NCBI GenBank assembly: GCA_933228895.1
Contig: OW121855.1
Coordinates: forward strand, 49,180,698-49,244,697
Length of the DNA: 64,000 nt
Source of the DNA: Platycnemis pennipes
Taxonomy: Eukaryota; Arthropoda; Insecta; Odonata; Platycnemididae
Direction of reading: 5' to 3'
Shown here: positions 20,387-33,200 of the stretch, one piece after another
How positions within the stretch are numbered: position 1 is the stretch's first letter
Layout of the letters: every line of letters starts with the position of its first letter
Notes under the pieces: generated by a model
The model's database searches: none
What the model saw: the letters and a program-made list of their open reading frames with translations, nothing else
What the model was told of the DNA's origin: nothing
Translations under genes and position numbers: made by a program

Positions 20387-21607
20387 CCCAGCCAGCACAA
20401 ATTAACATTTTACCTTCAATTTATTTGAAATTTACGTAAATATGTCGTAAACAGTTTATTTGTTTACAAGTTGCTCACGTAAACATCTAAGATGCATCTC
20501 GTAAAAATCGCGGCCACATGTCCTCATCGTGGAGTAAGCAACACTGAAGCGGTTTACCCTAACGTCCGCCATAATGCATACGCATCAAATACTTTGTTTG
20601 CCATATATATTTTCTCACTACGTATTAAATGTGCAATTAAATCCAGTGTACCACGTTTAAAAATTTTCACGAATAAAAAAGGTAAAAAAATAAAATTACA
20701 TATACATCACTAGCAACGCTTTCGCCCCTAGGTGGCTCAGGGAACCGAACCCGTGTCGTTCGCTTCATATCTCGGCACGCTACCACCAGGCTAACTGCTT
20801 CGTTGATGTGAGTGTTGTCAGATTGCTAGTTGTTGTGACGCGGTTCATACATGAACTTGCGCCGGTTCATGAATGCAAAGTAAAGTTTCAATAGTTGATT
20901 ATAACTATAATTCATTACATAGCTGTAAGTTAAGACTATCGAAGGAACTGTAGTAATGATTTACGATCGAATTTGCTTTCCTAAATTGTCGAACACATGA
21001 ATCCTTCGTTAATTGTGCTGGAGTGACAATACCCCTTAGAAAAATCTTTGAAGATTAAAAATTAATTTCTCTTCACCAATGGTTATGATTACTGGTGAGC
21101 ACCAATTAACTACTTGTGAATGATGATTAATTACTAATATTTGCAGTGATTACCTACTTATTTCAAGGGAGCTCAGGGGTGGATTTTGGAACAAATATCA
21201 AACTGCTATCTCATATCGGTGATCAGCTTGAAACATATGTACTCCACATTTAATGAAAAAGATACTTGAAACTACTTCATGTATCTACATGTTAACTTTA
21301 TGAGCCAAATATTTTCATTAAACATACGCGCAGAGTATAATCTATTACATAATGCTGTAAATTTACTAATTTCTTAATGGCCCACACTCGTAAGAATCAC
21401 GTAAATTCGTTTACGTGTGCGGTTTAAAAACTGTTTACGAGATGCTTACATAAGCATTAAGCATTTACGTTTACGTTCATTCTCATAAAATGATTGCTTA
21501 GAATTTACGTAAACATTAAATAATACGGGGAGATTATGTTTACGTATACACACGCACATTAAGTTTACGAGGATTTTACGTAAACATGTTACCGTGTGCT
21601 GGCTGGG
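20387..21607. mobile_element. 1.2-kb unclassified element with CCCAGCCAGCACA ends
   Basis: Perfect 13-bp inverted ends CCCAGCCAGCACA (20387-20399) and TGTGCTGGCTGGG (21595-21607). The terminal 130-250 bp on both sides are packed with CGTAAAC/GTTTACG and TTTACGTAAA words. The word GCATCTCGTAAA near 20495 is matched in inverted orientation near 21440. There is no coding region and no clear target duplication. One base separates its ends from those of the 9303-11433 element. A tRNA-like segment lies inside at 20720-20810. Confidence 0.78.
20720..20810 (-). repeat. tRNA-like sequence inside the 20387-21607 element
   Basis: The minus strand reads GTTAGCCTGGTGGTAGCGTG (A-box-like) and, about 30 nt on, GGGTTCGGTTCCCTGAG (B-box-like). 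The arms do not fold into a clean cloverleaf, so this is a tRNA-derived SINE head or pseudo-tRNA rather than a tRNA gene. Confidence 0.6.
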
Positions 21608-22096
21608 TCAGAGATCTGCAGACACATTTTGTTGAACTTGAGCTGTAATTTCTGTGATATTATGGTTACCCAAACTTTTGGGATGCCACAGGCAATGCAA
21701 ATATGAGAACAAGCCCCCTTAGAATGATGTGTAATTTCATATTTTGTTGGGCTTGGTGAGCTCTATTCTAAAACCAACCAAACCAGTATGCAGGTACTGT
21801 GGTTTTTGGTATAATTTTCTTGACGAATTAAAATAATTTAGATAGCAGGTTGATATCCTCAATTTTTATGTACCTATTAATGAAGGTTATAGTAGCAGTA
21901 TGGCAAGTTTTTTTGGAGAACATTCTGGTATTCATTTGTAAAAGTTGCTTTCAAAAATATCTCAGTTTCAGCAATTATAGACATTAGTTTTTAGTAGTAT
22001 ACATTGAGTGGGGGGAATGCATTTTAAAGGAATGATCACTCTCTTCCACCATAAACCAATGATTGTTTTGACTTTTTTACATATAAATATAAGGGT
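21608..22096. other. non-coding stretch, nothing recognised
   Basis: AT-rich, no features. Confidence 0.4.
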
Positions 22097-22204
22097 GGCA
22101 TGACCCACTGTTGCACCTTTCACCCTATAAACAATGCTGCCATGGCTCACACATGGGAGGTTCCCATGGGCTAACACAGCTGTGACCCACTGGTGGGTCA
22201 TGCC
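22097..22204. repeat. 108-bp unit with perfect 12-bp inverted ends
   Basis: GGCATGACCCAC (22097-22108) and GTGGGTCATGCC (22193-22204). TGACCCAC also occurs a third time at 22183-22190, giving a nested hairpin. It may be a tiny foldback repeat. No target duplication is visible. Confidence 0.6.
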
Positions 22205-23763
22205 AAAGTTAGTGTTCAGGTTTTGCTGTTGAGATATTTCCCTGAACACAATTGTGATAGGGTTAGAGTTTTGCTCAGTGTTGTTAGAGACAAAAGATCG
22301 AAATATTTGCCCCTACTGCTGAAACGTCAGTGATTTGGAAGCAGTAGCCCTCTCTTGAGCTGTGAAGGCTTAACTGTAACCTCAAACTTTTCTGTTCGGT
22401 ATTGTATCTTCTTATTATTAATTTGTCTATGTTGTTCACTAATAGTATATTGGTTACAGGAAGATGACTAAACTTTAGAGATTAACAGGGAGTTTTCCTT
22501 TCTGACAATTGATTAGATTGATTTTGGATTAATTTCCACTGTCTGATAAATACACATTCCATCTGATGAATGAGAATCCAAACAACCACTAATATTTAAC
22601 TGTATTTCATTGGGAGAGACAGTTATTCCTTTAAGTTTTGTGGAAAAACATTCTGATTCCTGTGTTATGTACATCTCTCACATGCTAATGAGGTGAACGA
22701 TTTTAGCTAACATCATTGACTAAAATACTATTTTACCTTTCCGGTCTGAATTTTCAATAAGATTATTCACAAATGTGAGCGTAAATATGGCAAACTTAAG
22801 CAACACTTGAAGATTATAATTTGTCTTATACAACAATGGCCATAAACCTAGCAGAGGAATCATATACATGTACTATATGATTCTTTTGCTGATGATGCTG
22901 TAAAAAGTCTGTGCTTAGAATGGATGCCTAAAGCAATAAAGTGACGTGATTCCATTTGGAGTCACAGGACCAGACAGGGTTAATTAGTTTAGCAAAATTG
23001 AATGCTTGTGAATAATTGTTAAGTCAGTAAAAAGATCATATTGGTGGATGTGACAATTGAACTACTGGATTTCATTTATTTTTTGGATGGCATATATGGA
23101 AGGTTTTTCGCTACAGTACTTATTCAATACAGGTCTTATTAAATACATTTTATGTGTATGTGACTTTGAGAGATGATGTAATGTAATATGTGGTTATTTG
23201 CAAGGGAAAATTTTCCCCTGAAAATGACATGCGAAGTTTGGCTATTTTTATGCATGGATTCATTGAAATTCAGTAATTATGAAGTATTTAATATAAGTTT
23301 TCTGCATTAAAATGATGATTACTTGATAAAAAGTCATCCAAGTGGAAACAGTTACAAATCAAATAAAATATTTATACATAAAATAGGCATAAACTATTAA
23401 TTCAAATTAATGCTGAGTTTTACAATTACTTGAAAATATAAATATTCTTTTGTAAAAATCCTGATCTAAAAGTGAAAAACTGCAATTCTCTAATTTTGGA
23501 AGCTCCTGTTTATTATCAGTAGCCTTTTTCTTAAATCCTTATGTCTGTGGAACTTTCTGAAGTAATACCTTAATGTAGCACTTGAAGGAAGAACATTGAC
23601 GGCATGTGCTTCTACTAACTTTGTGTGCAAAGTTTTAGGTTCGAAATATTTCTCTGAGATTCACCACTTAATTTATCCCAATTGGGATATCACTACGCTC
23701 TAAAAACACGTATTCTTCACTATGTTTTCACGTTCATAGTTTATCGAATAATGTTTTTAACGG
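22205..23763. other. non-coding region downstream of GRXCR1
   Basis: AT-rich with no supported gene. The high-coordinate end probably grades into the GRXCR1 3' untranslated region. Confidence 0.4.
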
Positions 23764-23769
23764 TTTATT
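23764..23769 (-). other. candidate polyadenylation signal of GRXCR1
   Basis: AATAAA on the minus strand, about 250 nt past the GRXCR1 stop codon. The position fits a short 3' UTR but is unverified. Confidence 0.45.
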
Positions 23770-24017
23770 ATCACATTTTTATCTTCAGGGTACGTAAATT
23801 TAATAATTTGGCGAACATAACACTTTGATTTACTCGACGTGGATTAGATAAAACACTTATCACATGTAAGACACACGAACATATACACATCTATATATAT
23901 TCAACAATTTTTCCGCTCCCTGTCTGCGCCTAGAGCGCGGCACGCAGAATTTACGCCGTGCGTTTTCCGCAGTCGTTTCTCCTTCCTTGTTTTCGTCCCA
24001 AACGGAGGCATCGGTGC

Positions 24018-24194
24018 TCACGTGCACGCCGTGCACCTCACAAGTCCTGCCTCATCGCAGACCATGCAGCGGAGGGCAACGAACTCTTCAGTGAAGGCGT
24101 TTCTCTTCGAAGACCGCTTGGAACCTCCGCAGGCGACGCATGGGAGCCTCTGGTAACCTCCGCAGATGCTACACGTCCAAGCCGCGTCGGGGTT
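24018..24194 (-). CDS. GRXCR1: GRXCR1 homologue, terminal coding exon (cysteine-rich domain)
   Basis: The exon encodes 58 residues plus a TGA stop at 24018-24020. It starts in phase 0 after a strong acceptor: pyrimidine-rich TTGTCTCCTCAATTACAG, then AACCCC. The peptide begins NPDAAWTCSICGGYQRLPC. Four CxxC pairs are visible (CSIC, CVAC, CMVC, CTAC), with the family phrase FTEEFVALRCMVCDEAGLV. These pairs form the zinc-finger-like C-terminal domain that defines GRXCR proteins. In vertebrates GRXCR1 acts on actin-rich stereocilia of sensory hair cells. A role in insect mechanosensory cells is only an inference. The chain ends at the usual place for the family, so the gene's 3' end is complete. 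It is joined to the exon at 26350-26415 by a 2155-bp intron. Confidence 0.95.
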   Translation of the reverse strand, partial: NPDAAWTCSICGGYQRLPCVACGGSKRSSKRNAFTEEFVALRCMVCDEAGLVRCTACT

Positions 24195-26349
24195 CTGTAA
24201 TTGAGGAGACAAATCATTTGACGTCAGTTTCTCCTGATTTTTTGAAGGCTATATTACACGAGGCTTGTCACTTTGCGCAAGTTGATGCATGCAGAGTTGC
24301 AAAGTTAAAATTGCATCGTGTTAAGTTACGAGTGGTGGGGAAAACATCCCAAATGCACGAGCCGCTGCGCGGAAAATAGCCTTCGTTTCATTTCCATGGT
24401 TTCACTCATGCAATTTCCACGATTTAACGCAGCGTCAAACTGCTCAGTTCAATACCTCGCGTAAAATGGCCTTAAATCCACTAGAAAGGTTCTAACTGAT
24501 TACTTTTTATAATGAGGTAGAAAGTAACTTGTGAGGTAAACCGTCAGGTACTACTATTAAGATCTGGCCGTGGGCGATGCATGGTTATATGGGTCGTAAC
24601 CATGCTATCATACCTCTATCGTTACGTTGATGATAATTTATGAAACGTCTGCCAAATATGTCTATTTTTTGCTTATATGTCATTTATTCGTGATCACTTG
24701 TAAATTTTTAATTATCTAACCGGGAACACACTTTTCAGGACTGCGAAGACTCTGACTTTAGTTATTACTGGCATGTAAATTTTCAAAGGGATCTTTGTTC
24801 TTCATGGAATATTGCATAATTAGCTTATCAAACCAGAGAGAAATTAGAAGACAGGAAAAAGAAATGAATTTTCGTAATCTATTATTTTGAAATAGTGCTT
24901 TTGAGACGTTTCTCATTTTTGAGCTAGAAGTTCGAGAATCTTGAGTAACACTAAGTCATGTTGACAGGCCTCTCCTTTCCTCTGAACTCAATCATTGTCA
25001 CGTTCCTATGCCTAAAAGGTTTCTCTGAAGCACAAACGAAACGGCTCCTGTCCTCAATATGATCTGCTACATGAATACTTCTAGTAGGTCAGCAACATAA
25101 TTGCCTGTCTTTATGGGAATTTTCGGTGACGGTCCCGGTTATACCTGAGCGGAACTTGTCTGAGATTCTTTCTTGCCATACCATGGAAGTGGCCTACTCT
25201 TGGTGCATGAGGATGAAATGCCTCCTGCTATTTTCTGGGAAAGAAATTTAGCGACAGTGGTCTCCCCCATGTGTTCCTATGTTTTGTGAAGTGACTTCAT
25301 CGGAGAAACCGACTGGCGGTATTCATTCATTGGATGCCTACCTGACGCACGCTTATGGCGATCGCTTACTGTTGTATTCAATGAATCACGAGAAGGTGAG
25401 GCATGAAGAAAGTCTTCTCGTACAGGGAGGAGGAAATTCTGCTTGTACTCCTGGCGCGTGAGCTGTGTTTTCATGCATAGGAGGAATATAAGTGACGCAA
25501 CTCCTTAAGAACGGAAATCTCCCACGCGTTTTCCACGCTTTTGAAAGTTTACATTATAATTCGTGGGTTTTGTTCTGGCGGCCGTTCTCATATCTCGTCT
25601 CGCACCTCTCTCAATCCCTCTTTTTTCCTTTTCGGGTGGTGTTTCTTCTGCTGCTAGTTGGACCGGGATAGGTTGAAAATTCCCGAGGAAATTCTTGTTC
25701 CAATGGGACGCTGTATGTGAAAATGGCATGAAACTGATGCACGACCGAAATTTCTATTAAAGTGGAAATATAATAAGTTTAGAATACTACCATAATGTTT
25801 CAATGCGGTTTTATCTTGAATATGGCAGGCAGTAACCTTGATTTTTCTTCAACTTCATTCAGGAGCTGACCTTGAGTGAAGTTGAAGATTTTATTATTAT
25901 TCAATTAGATTGACATTCACGTGAATTAATTCATTATGCCCTCAAATGCTTAGCCAACTAGTAGGTTTAACTATAAACGGAATGATTTTTACCGCAATTG
26001 TCTATCCATTGAGATTGAATTGATTCACTTTTGGCAGGGGAATTCCTGATACGGTGGAAAATAATGTTATAGGAGAACCTAAAGCTAAAATCAACAACTG
26101 CGATTCTTGATTCTCATTCTTCCTTTCGATCTGAATTACTACATTGGCGTATGTTGGAACTGAAGAGCATATTGAAAAAAATTAAGTATGAACATCCTTC
26201 AAAAGACGCCTAATTAATGTGCGGTCTCATATGACTTCTGATGAGCCGGGGCATCAGTTTGTCCGGTTATATGTAGCTGATGGACAGCCCAGAGTTCAAT
26301 ACCGTATTTTATTCTTCAACACATGCACCGAGAACGCAGGAATCATTAC
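24195..26349 (-). other. GRXCR1: GRXCR1 intron (2155 bp)
   Basis: Bounded by donor CAG|GTAATG (26350/26349) and acceptor TTACAG|AAC (24195/24194), phase 0. Inside, a 12-bp hairpin TCTTCAACTTCA / TGAAGTTGAAGA lies at 25846-25857 and 25877-25888. A GC-richer patch lies at about 25540-25720. No nested gene is supported. Confidence 0.9.
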
Positions 26350-26415
26350 CTGGAAAGGTTTTAGCATCCTCCGAAGTTCTCCGGTCTCATTCAAACGCTC
26401 GATCTCCTCAGCATC
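26350..26415 (-). CDS. GRXCR1: GRXCR1 homologue, 22-codon internal exon
   Basis: A 66-bp micro-exon, phase 0 at both ends, encodes DAEEIERLNETGELRRML then KPFQ. Acceptor CTTCTCTTTCTAG|GAT and donor CAG|GTAATG are both good. In glutaredoxin-like folds this segment follows the substrate-binding strand, and the family sequence here is close to DAEtIerlNEsGELRrmLKP. It bridges exactly between the peptide ending FVEGQHIG (53364-53627) and the one starting NPDAAW (24018-24194), which is the strongest proof that the three exons belong to one gene. It is too short for ordinary ORF detection and lies 27 kb from the preceding exon. Confidence 0.95.
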
Positions 26416-27210
26416 CTAGAAAGAGAAGAAAATTAATTGTTATTAATGACCTTTTTATTTTAGACGACTCAAAGGGCTATTCATAACCATTATTTTTCAT
26501 CGAATTTGCGTCTTAAGACCACTTAATCGTACTTAGGCAAGTTTTCATGAAATTGTTATGTTAGCTACGTATCGGCTATGAAACAGTTACTTTGAATCTC
26601 TGGCCCTAAATTTTGAGGCGACCTGAGGCCAGTATGTTTCAATGATGCTCTTGCATATCACCTTAAGATTAAACCCCTGTGCCAAAGGGAATTTAATTTA
26701 GCTGAAAAATATCTAAATTTCGCCAATGGTTCCCAAGCAAAAGTGGCCTTTTATTTTTTTACAATTATAATTTTACAATATAATTTACGACGCATAAAGC
26801 TCTTAAAATAGTAAGGAAAATTATTTTCTGATAATAGACTAGATTTATGGAAATTTTTATTTATCTATACCTTTTTTGATATAGATTTATCCCTGAAAAG
26901 TTACAAGACCCCTCACCACCTTACACGCTTTTATTCGGCTGTTGGGTTCATGTGAAAGTCTTCTTAGTCTTTACTACCGAAATACCCCACCTAAGCAAGA
27001 TGATTATAATCCCAGTTTTGATTGTTACGAAGTGGTCAAATTTATCTATGAGTTAAGAAAAATGCGCCTTATCTTTGTCAGGAATATGATAGATTATCTT
27101 TGAGCCGCTCTTGTTCTCCACTATCCTGCTTTACCTGCAGATGACTTTATCTGCAAGTACCTTTACTTCTATAGTTGATCTACGGATCTCTACAGCAGCA
27201 GGATTTATTA

Positions 27211-27228
27211 AGAGAGAGAGAGAGAGAG
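27211..27228 (+). repeat. (AG)9 microsatellite
   Basis: Uninterrupted AG dinucleotide run of about 18 bp within the large GRXCR1 intron. Confidence 0.9.
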
Positions 27229-30200
27229 GCACACTCTCTAATGAGAAGATTCAAAAGTTAACTCTTCCCTCGCACAATCCACAACCACGGCGCAAACAAA
27301 GGTCAATGCTTTCCAAAAGAAACACATTTCCCCTTTCATCCATTTTTTCCCTGTGTGTTTTCAATCGAAACCTCATTTTCACCTACCCTCTGCTATACAC
27401 CCTGGTGGAAGCTTAACGGGCAACACACAGGCACTGTAACATCTGTTTAATGTTACATTAACTGACACTAAAATTGTTGACACTTTTCTTATGCAAGTGT
27501 GCGTAGTAAATGGATAGCATAATGTATACGGTGGAAAATGAAACCTAGATTTATTCTGGAATATTGTACTAATAAAACACTCATTATTGGTCTTGACCAT
27601 CGATGATATATATGTTTCTTAAAGACGATACCCGACATTTTCAGCCAATCTTATAATTTATTACCAACCAACTTTGATTGACTTTTTTACCTCCCTGGCC
27701 GCCTGGTTGATAGCCAAGTGTAGATTACATTGAACTCGACGAATCCCTCATTAGGCAGTCAGTTGAGGAAAGGTCGTCGCTTATTCAGGGAAGTGTTTGT
27801 ACCACAAGCATTTCCTGGCAGCGAATTTCATGTTCTTATTTCCTTTGCCTACATAGCGCGCTTGTCAGAGGTGATATCTGAAGAATATCTATGTGGTCCG
27901 GATAATTTATGGCTGAACGATGGCTGTCAGGTCACGGATTATCGTGCTGTTGGGCACAGAATGAAGTGTGTGCACTGAACTTCTTCAGACTTCGAAGCAG
28001 TTCAAATTGTCTTACAACGGCGCCTATAAATTTTCAACATTTTTAGTTTTCTAGATTGTACATAGTTTAAAGTTCTCAAAATATTGCTCTCTGAAACACG
28101 CAGCTCTGAGGAATGCTTACATTTGTAGATGTAGACACACTGCTTGGTGGGGGAGTTAGAGGTCAATCACCCACTAGACAGACTTAGGTGTCCTCAATTT
28201 CCGTATTTAATTCCTTTTTCATCGTTTTTAATGTATTCTTTGAAGTGCAGTTAATCGCTCTGCAACAGGATCGTCGATTCACACCTAAATGTAAAGTTTT
28301 GGACGGGAATAAAACTTCGAACGCTAAATGATAGGTTTTCTAAGGACACTCATCGTTCCCCCTTGACCGGTTTCTGCCCTGTGACCAGGTTCAGAGGGTT
28401 AATGATGCTGACGTGTTCGGCGATAACATCTGTGCATGCTTCTTAAATATATGTCACTTTTTCTAGTACAAGTACAGGTAAAAAAATTTGCGAAAAATAG
28501 TAATTACCTATTGGTTCATATCACCGTATCGAGTATGAGTAGATCAGTGCGTTATTGCATGAATAATAGCAGATTTAAAAAGAAAGGTGGAGGTGCAATG
28601 AATGATTGATTGCTTGTGTGTTTAATCAGTGATGTTTTATTCCTCAAGCAAAGGCTGCCGGCCTTGCAATCACTCTTAGAGCTTGATGAACGAAGAGGAT
28701 AGAGATCGTTACATCGAGAATTAGAAGCCGGTAAGCTTTTCCAGGTAGAGTCGCGGAACAGTTCTGAGTCCTTTTCTCGATTGTGGAGTTTCCCTGTCGT
28801 GGGATTGGTCCCCGTCACTGACGGAGATCAGACGACACGGGCGAATCAATGCCGAAGGTGCCGAAGTAATGCCGAAAGTACAATGTAATGAGCGGCAAAT
28901 GAGGACCGTGAGGCCCTATACAAACTCGAATTGCAACTACCAACATTTAATTGAATTCATTGTTTATTACTGATTTTATTGGCAGAATATTACAGTGGCC
29001 AGATGACAGCAAAAAGCGTTGGAAAGTAGCTCAAATGAATTGTATAAAGTAATTTCTGTTAGAGGAAGAATTTTAAAGCTATTTAGGGGAAACAATGGAC
29101 ATTACTGGAAACAGAGTAGTAAGAGCTCTTAAAAAAACAATATTTGGAATTAAAGTTGGCGTGGTGACTTACGGGCATTCTTTTGGAAAAAGTATTTATG
29201 TATAAGTGGTAACAAATACCTATTTAATCTGTGTATATCTGTATATATAATTACCATGCCGAGCCTCCTTATTCAGCATCAACTAATTATTGAGGCCAAT
29301 TATTGAATTAGGGGTTTCTTGTTGATTTATGGGTCCAGCAATTGAATTTCGGACCATAAAAGTATCAAGAACGTGGCTGTAAGGCGCTAAAAGTCCTTTA
29401 TGAGCCGAGTACCGAAATTGCTGTTACTATTGGAAATATTTTAATATTTGTAGACGCTAATGAAATAAGACCGCTTACTCTAAAAACTTTGCCGACTTAG
29501 ACTGAAATGGTGAATGCCATTTGAAGAGCAGTCACATTGATAACGAGAGCCTGTGGGTAACTCCTTGAAAATAATAAAAATGTATTCTTTATCGGTAAAT
29601 ATTAAGTGAAAAACAGAGTGCTCCAGCAGTATCAAGAGAATTGTTAATGGAAACGCTATGCTTTTATCGTTAATGGGCATCACAGTGTAGCCAGTGAAAA
29701 TCATGATTATGATGAAAACTTATCAATCTCGCTTAATAACATAGCCAATTCTTATCTGACATGCGGATGAAACTAACCACCTTGAAATGTGACTCATTTC
29801 CTTCGAAGTTGCCAAGTTTGAGATTTTGCCGGGAATTGTGTCAGAGCCTAAGACGATTATCGGCTCTTGACGTGGAAAGCGAAAGTGAAATAGGCGGCAT
29901 TTTAATCGCATTTGCGCGTATGCAACTTCGACAAAAAGTTTGTGAACCAACGTTTAAAGCGATGAAGTGACAGCGCGGCTAAGGTTACCGTATTTTGGAA
30001 TCGGCGAAGGAAGAAAAAAAAACCTTGCGGCCGAACGACTTGCTTCAACGGTTCGACTCTCCCATGCTAGCGTCTTATTTCGAAACGGGCCGAGGGATTC
30101 AAACAAGGGACACCGATTATGGAACTGACCGAAGTCATACGTCGGTTTCGACCACTTTCTATGTTCATAAGATTGAGCGCAATAGTACCTACGTTGATTG

Positions 30201-33200
30201 CAACACGTGCGGGGCTAAAAAATTGGATTGTGTGTTTACTCTACTTATGGCGATTTCTCGTTGTCATTTTCACATTCCATTGGTTTGGAATCCGTGAGGT
30301 ACGTGACTTGTTTCAGTATTCTCCTCATCGATTTTGTTTCAGTACTCGAATAAGACACGCAGTCGAGGTTTCATCTCTTGAGGTAATTTTTCTGTGGAAA
30401 TTGACTGGAACATGTTCGATACCAATTTCTGTCCACGCCAATGGTTTTGCGAAATGAGTCTAGTATCGAGGGTTATTAGGGGAGAGTATTACCTGCTTTT
30501 CTTCTCCTGTTCACCGAATTCTTTGATACTAGTAGTTCAATGAAAATATCATGCCATTAAATGTTAATTATTTTGAAACTACGTTTTCCGCCATTTTCAT
30601 GTCAATTCATATTTCATTTTTTTATTTTACTAGGCAGGTTGGTCTATTGCAAGTCTCTTTCTGAGAATTTCTCAAGTTTTCCCTTCTGGTGTTACGATTT
30701 TTTTGGGGTTTTTAAAGTTCTAGTTTTAGTTTTCGAGTTTTCATTTCTTTGAAATAGTCCATTTGGAGCTGCATGATATTTCTGTTTAACTTACATTTCT
30801 TTATTGCCATACTTTCTTGAGAAGTTTTGTGACTGCCGTTGACTTTGTGTTATTATCTATGTCCATAATTTACTTGTTTAAATTCAGTATAAGACGAATT
30901 ACTTGAATATTCCTTGAGATTAATTATAGAACATCAGAATGTCATTCAAGTATATTATGGTAGAAAAGTAATGCAAAAGCACTGAGATAAATCCATCCTG
31001 AAGGTTTAAGATTATCGTAAATTATCTGTAATTTCTGCATTCTTGCACCAACAGGCAATTAATTCGTGGTTACTTCGTTTGTTGTTACTAATACTGATTG
31101 GTTATATCGCGTAAATAATTATTTATTGTATGATTTATTAAATGAGTACTGGTTATAATCAGTATGATTAAATTTTGTGAAACATTTAACTGAAGTCCAG
31201 TTAAAATTTAGTGCTACGGTGTAACAGAAGTGAGATACTATTCCGACGCAGTTGGATCACTAACTCAAGAATCCACAATGGAGTTGAAATCTCTCCTTTT
31301 CCATAGTCTCCTGATGTTTCGACTTGGAAGATTTCTCCAATAGACAATAGTTCAACCGGAACGAAGTTTTATTGGGCTCCATTAAAAAACGCGGAGTTTG
31401 ATTTCGAAAGGGGCTTCTTGATTTCTTTGGTTTCTTTCTTTTTCTCATGGAAAATCTGTGTATTCACCTCTCTCTGTTGAGAGAGAAATTGGTACAGTGG
31501 GGATGTTTCAAAAGGATGCTTATGAGTAATAGCTTTCTTTTCTAAATATGCCCGATAATTATCTGCAGTCGCGGATTCAGTTCCCGCGTTGGGTGTCTTA
31601 TCTTACTTTTAGGTCGGGTTTACATTGTTGGAGCGCCTTATATCTAACATTTCTATAGGAATAAGGTGTGCTCTGCAAAGATTGCGCTGTAGTTGGCCGA
31701 GATTTACAGGGTTGAGCTCTTTAGGCAGGTTTCAATTTAGTCTGCAAGAACTTATTCCTGTCAAAATCACGAGTTTACTGAATGATATTGGTATCAGCAT
31801 ACCAGGAACGCTTTAGTCTGTCAGATTTGTTGAACGAGCGTCACCGTAAAAACAGGGAAGTAATTTTGATGATTTATCCATTCCATATAAGTAGAAATCA
31901 AAAACAAAATGATCTAAATGTTTTGGAGAATTGGCAAATAGTATTTATAACCTGTGATAGGGCTAATCAACAATTGAAGGACTCAATTTCCGATTTTACA
32001 CCACTATTCTGAAGCACATCATTGGAAGATGTTTTCTTTTCGGCTACGGACGGTTCCTAATCAAATGTTACCAGCAGGGAAGTGCATATATGTTGAAGTC
32101 TTCTTTCGGCAGAAAACGAACATCGACACTAGGCATACTGGATAAGAAAAAATAAATGCACCTTTTAAGTGTGTGGCATTCAAGTTATTCCTGTGCAGCA
32201 CGTGCGGTGCACTGTCGGCATTCAGTCGAATTACGACGAGTGTTATCCGGTTCACTCCAGACCAGCTCGACGCGTGACTTACCTTGAGAGGAGATCGAAA
32301 GGTCACACGATGCCGCCTTCCCATGTTGTCGTGTATACCCGGCGGCTGAAGACGATTCACGCTTGAATAATTTACTTCCATTGACTTCTGGGAATATGTT
32401 CCTCAATAACTCTGAATTTTTATGTATATTTTCATATTCAATCCTGCGATTTAGTTATACTGTAAGCGAAAATTGAACTCCATTCACTTTTAATGCGGGT
32501 ATGATACGCAAAATGGGCTTGAATGACTTAGTACTCGTTGTTGACGTTTCTGAATTAGTGGAAGATATTGCCTTCTTCTTTAGATTGTTACAGTCGTTTT
32601 ATTATCCCGTGATGTATCAAAATGAGGAAAATTCCTCTGAACCATGATCGTCGTTTGTGATAGGGTTGCGCCATCAAGTTAGCACTTCTTCGATAGTATT
32701 GACGTCAAATTCACCTGGGCCTCGAGGCGAGGTTAAGACGATTGAAAAGTGGAAGCTTAACTTGGTGAAATACGAGGTGCAAATTAAAGGAGCCACGATT
32801 TTAAACAAGTGATTTAGATTGCGTACATTTTCAAGCACGCTGTATCGATTCGTGCGTAAAATCATTTTGCTGAGCAATCGTTAAAGGCCACCCGAAAAAC
32901 ACAAGGCTGACGATGTTTGATATGCCGACGAACAGAGAATCGTCCGGAATTGTTGTGGGTGAAATCATGGAAGATAGAAATTGAACGCAATTACCAAACA
33001 ATGCTGATATACTTTAGGCATTGTTTCACGTTGACGTTAAGTATCCCGAAAATATTAATTCTCACTCTCAGGGTACTTTATGTAAGCTAATGTCAACTTA
33101 ACTGGGCCTCATGGGAGGTTTCAGGCTAAGCTTTTCAATCTCCATTCCGTGATATCGTCTGTGGCGATGGGTATCATAACAGGGTTCCGTCAATACGTTC

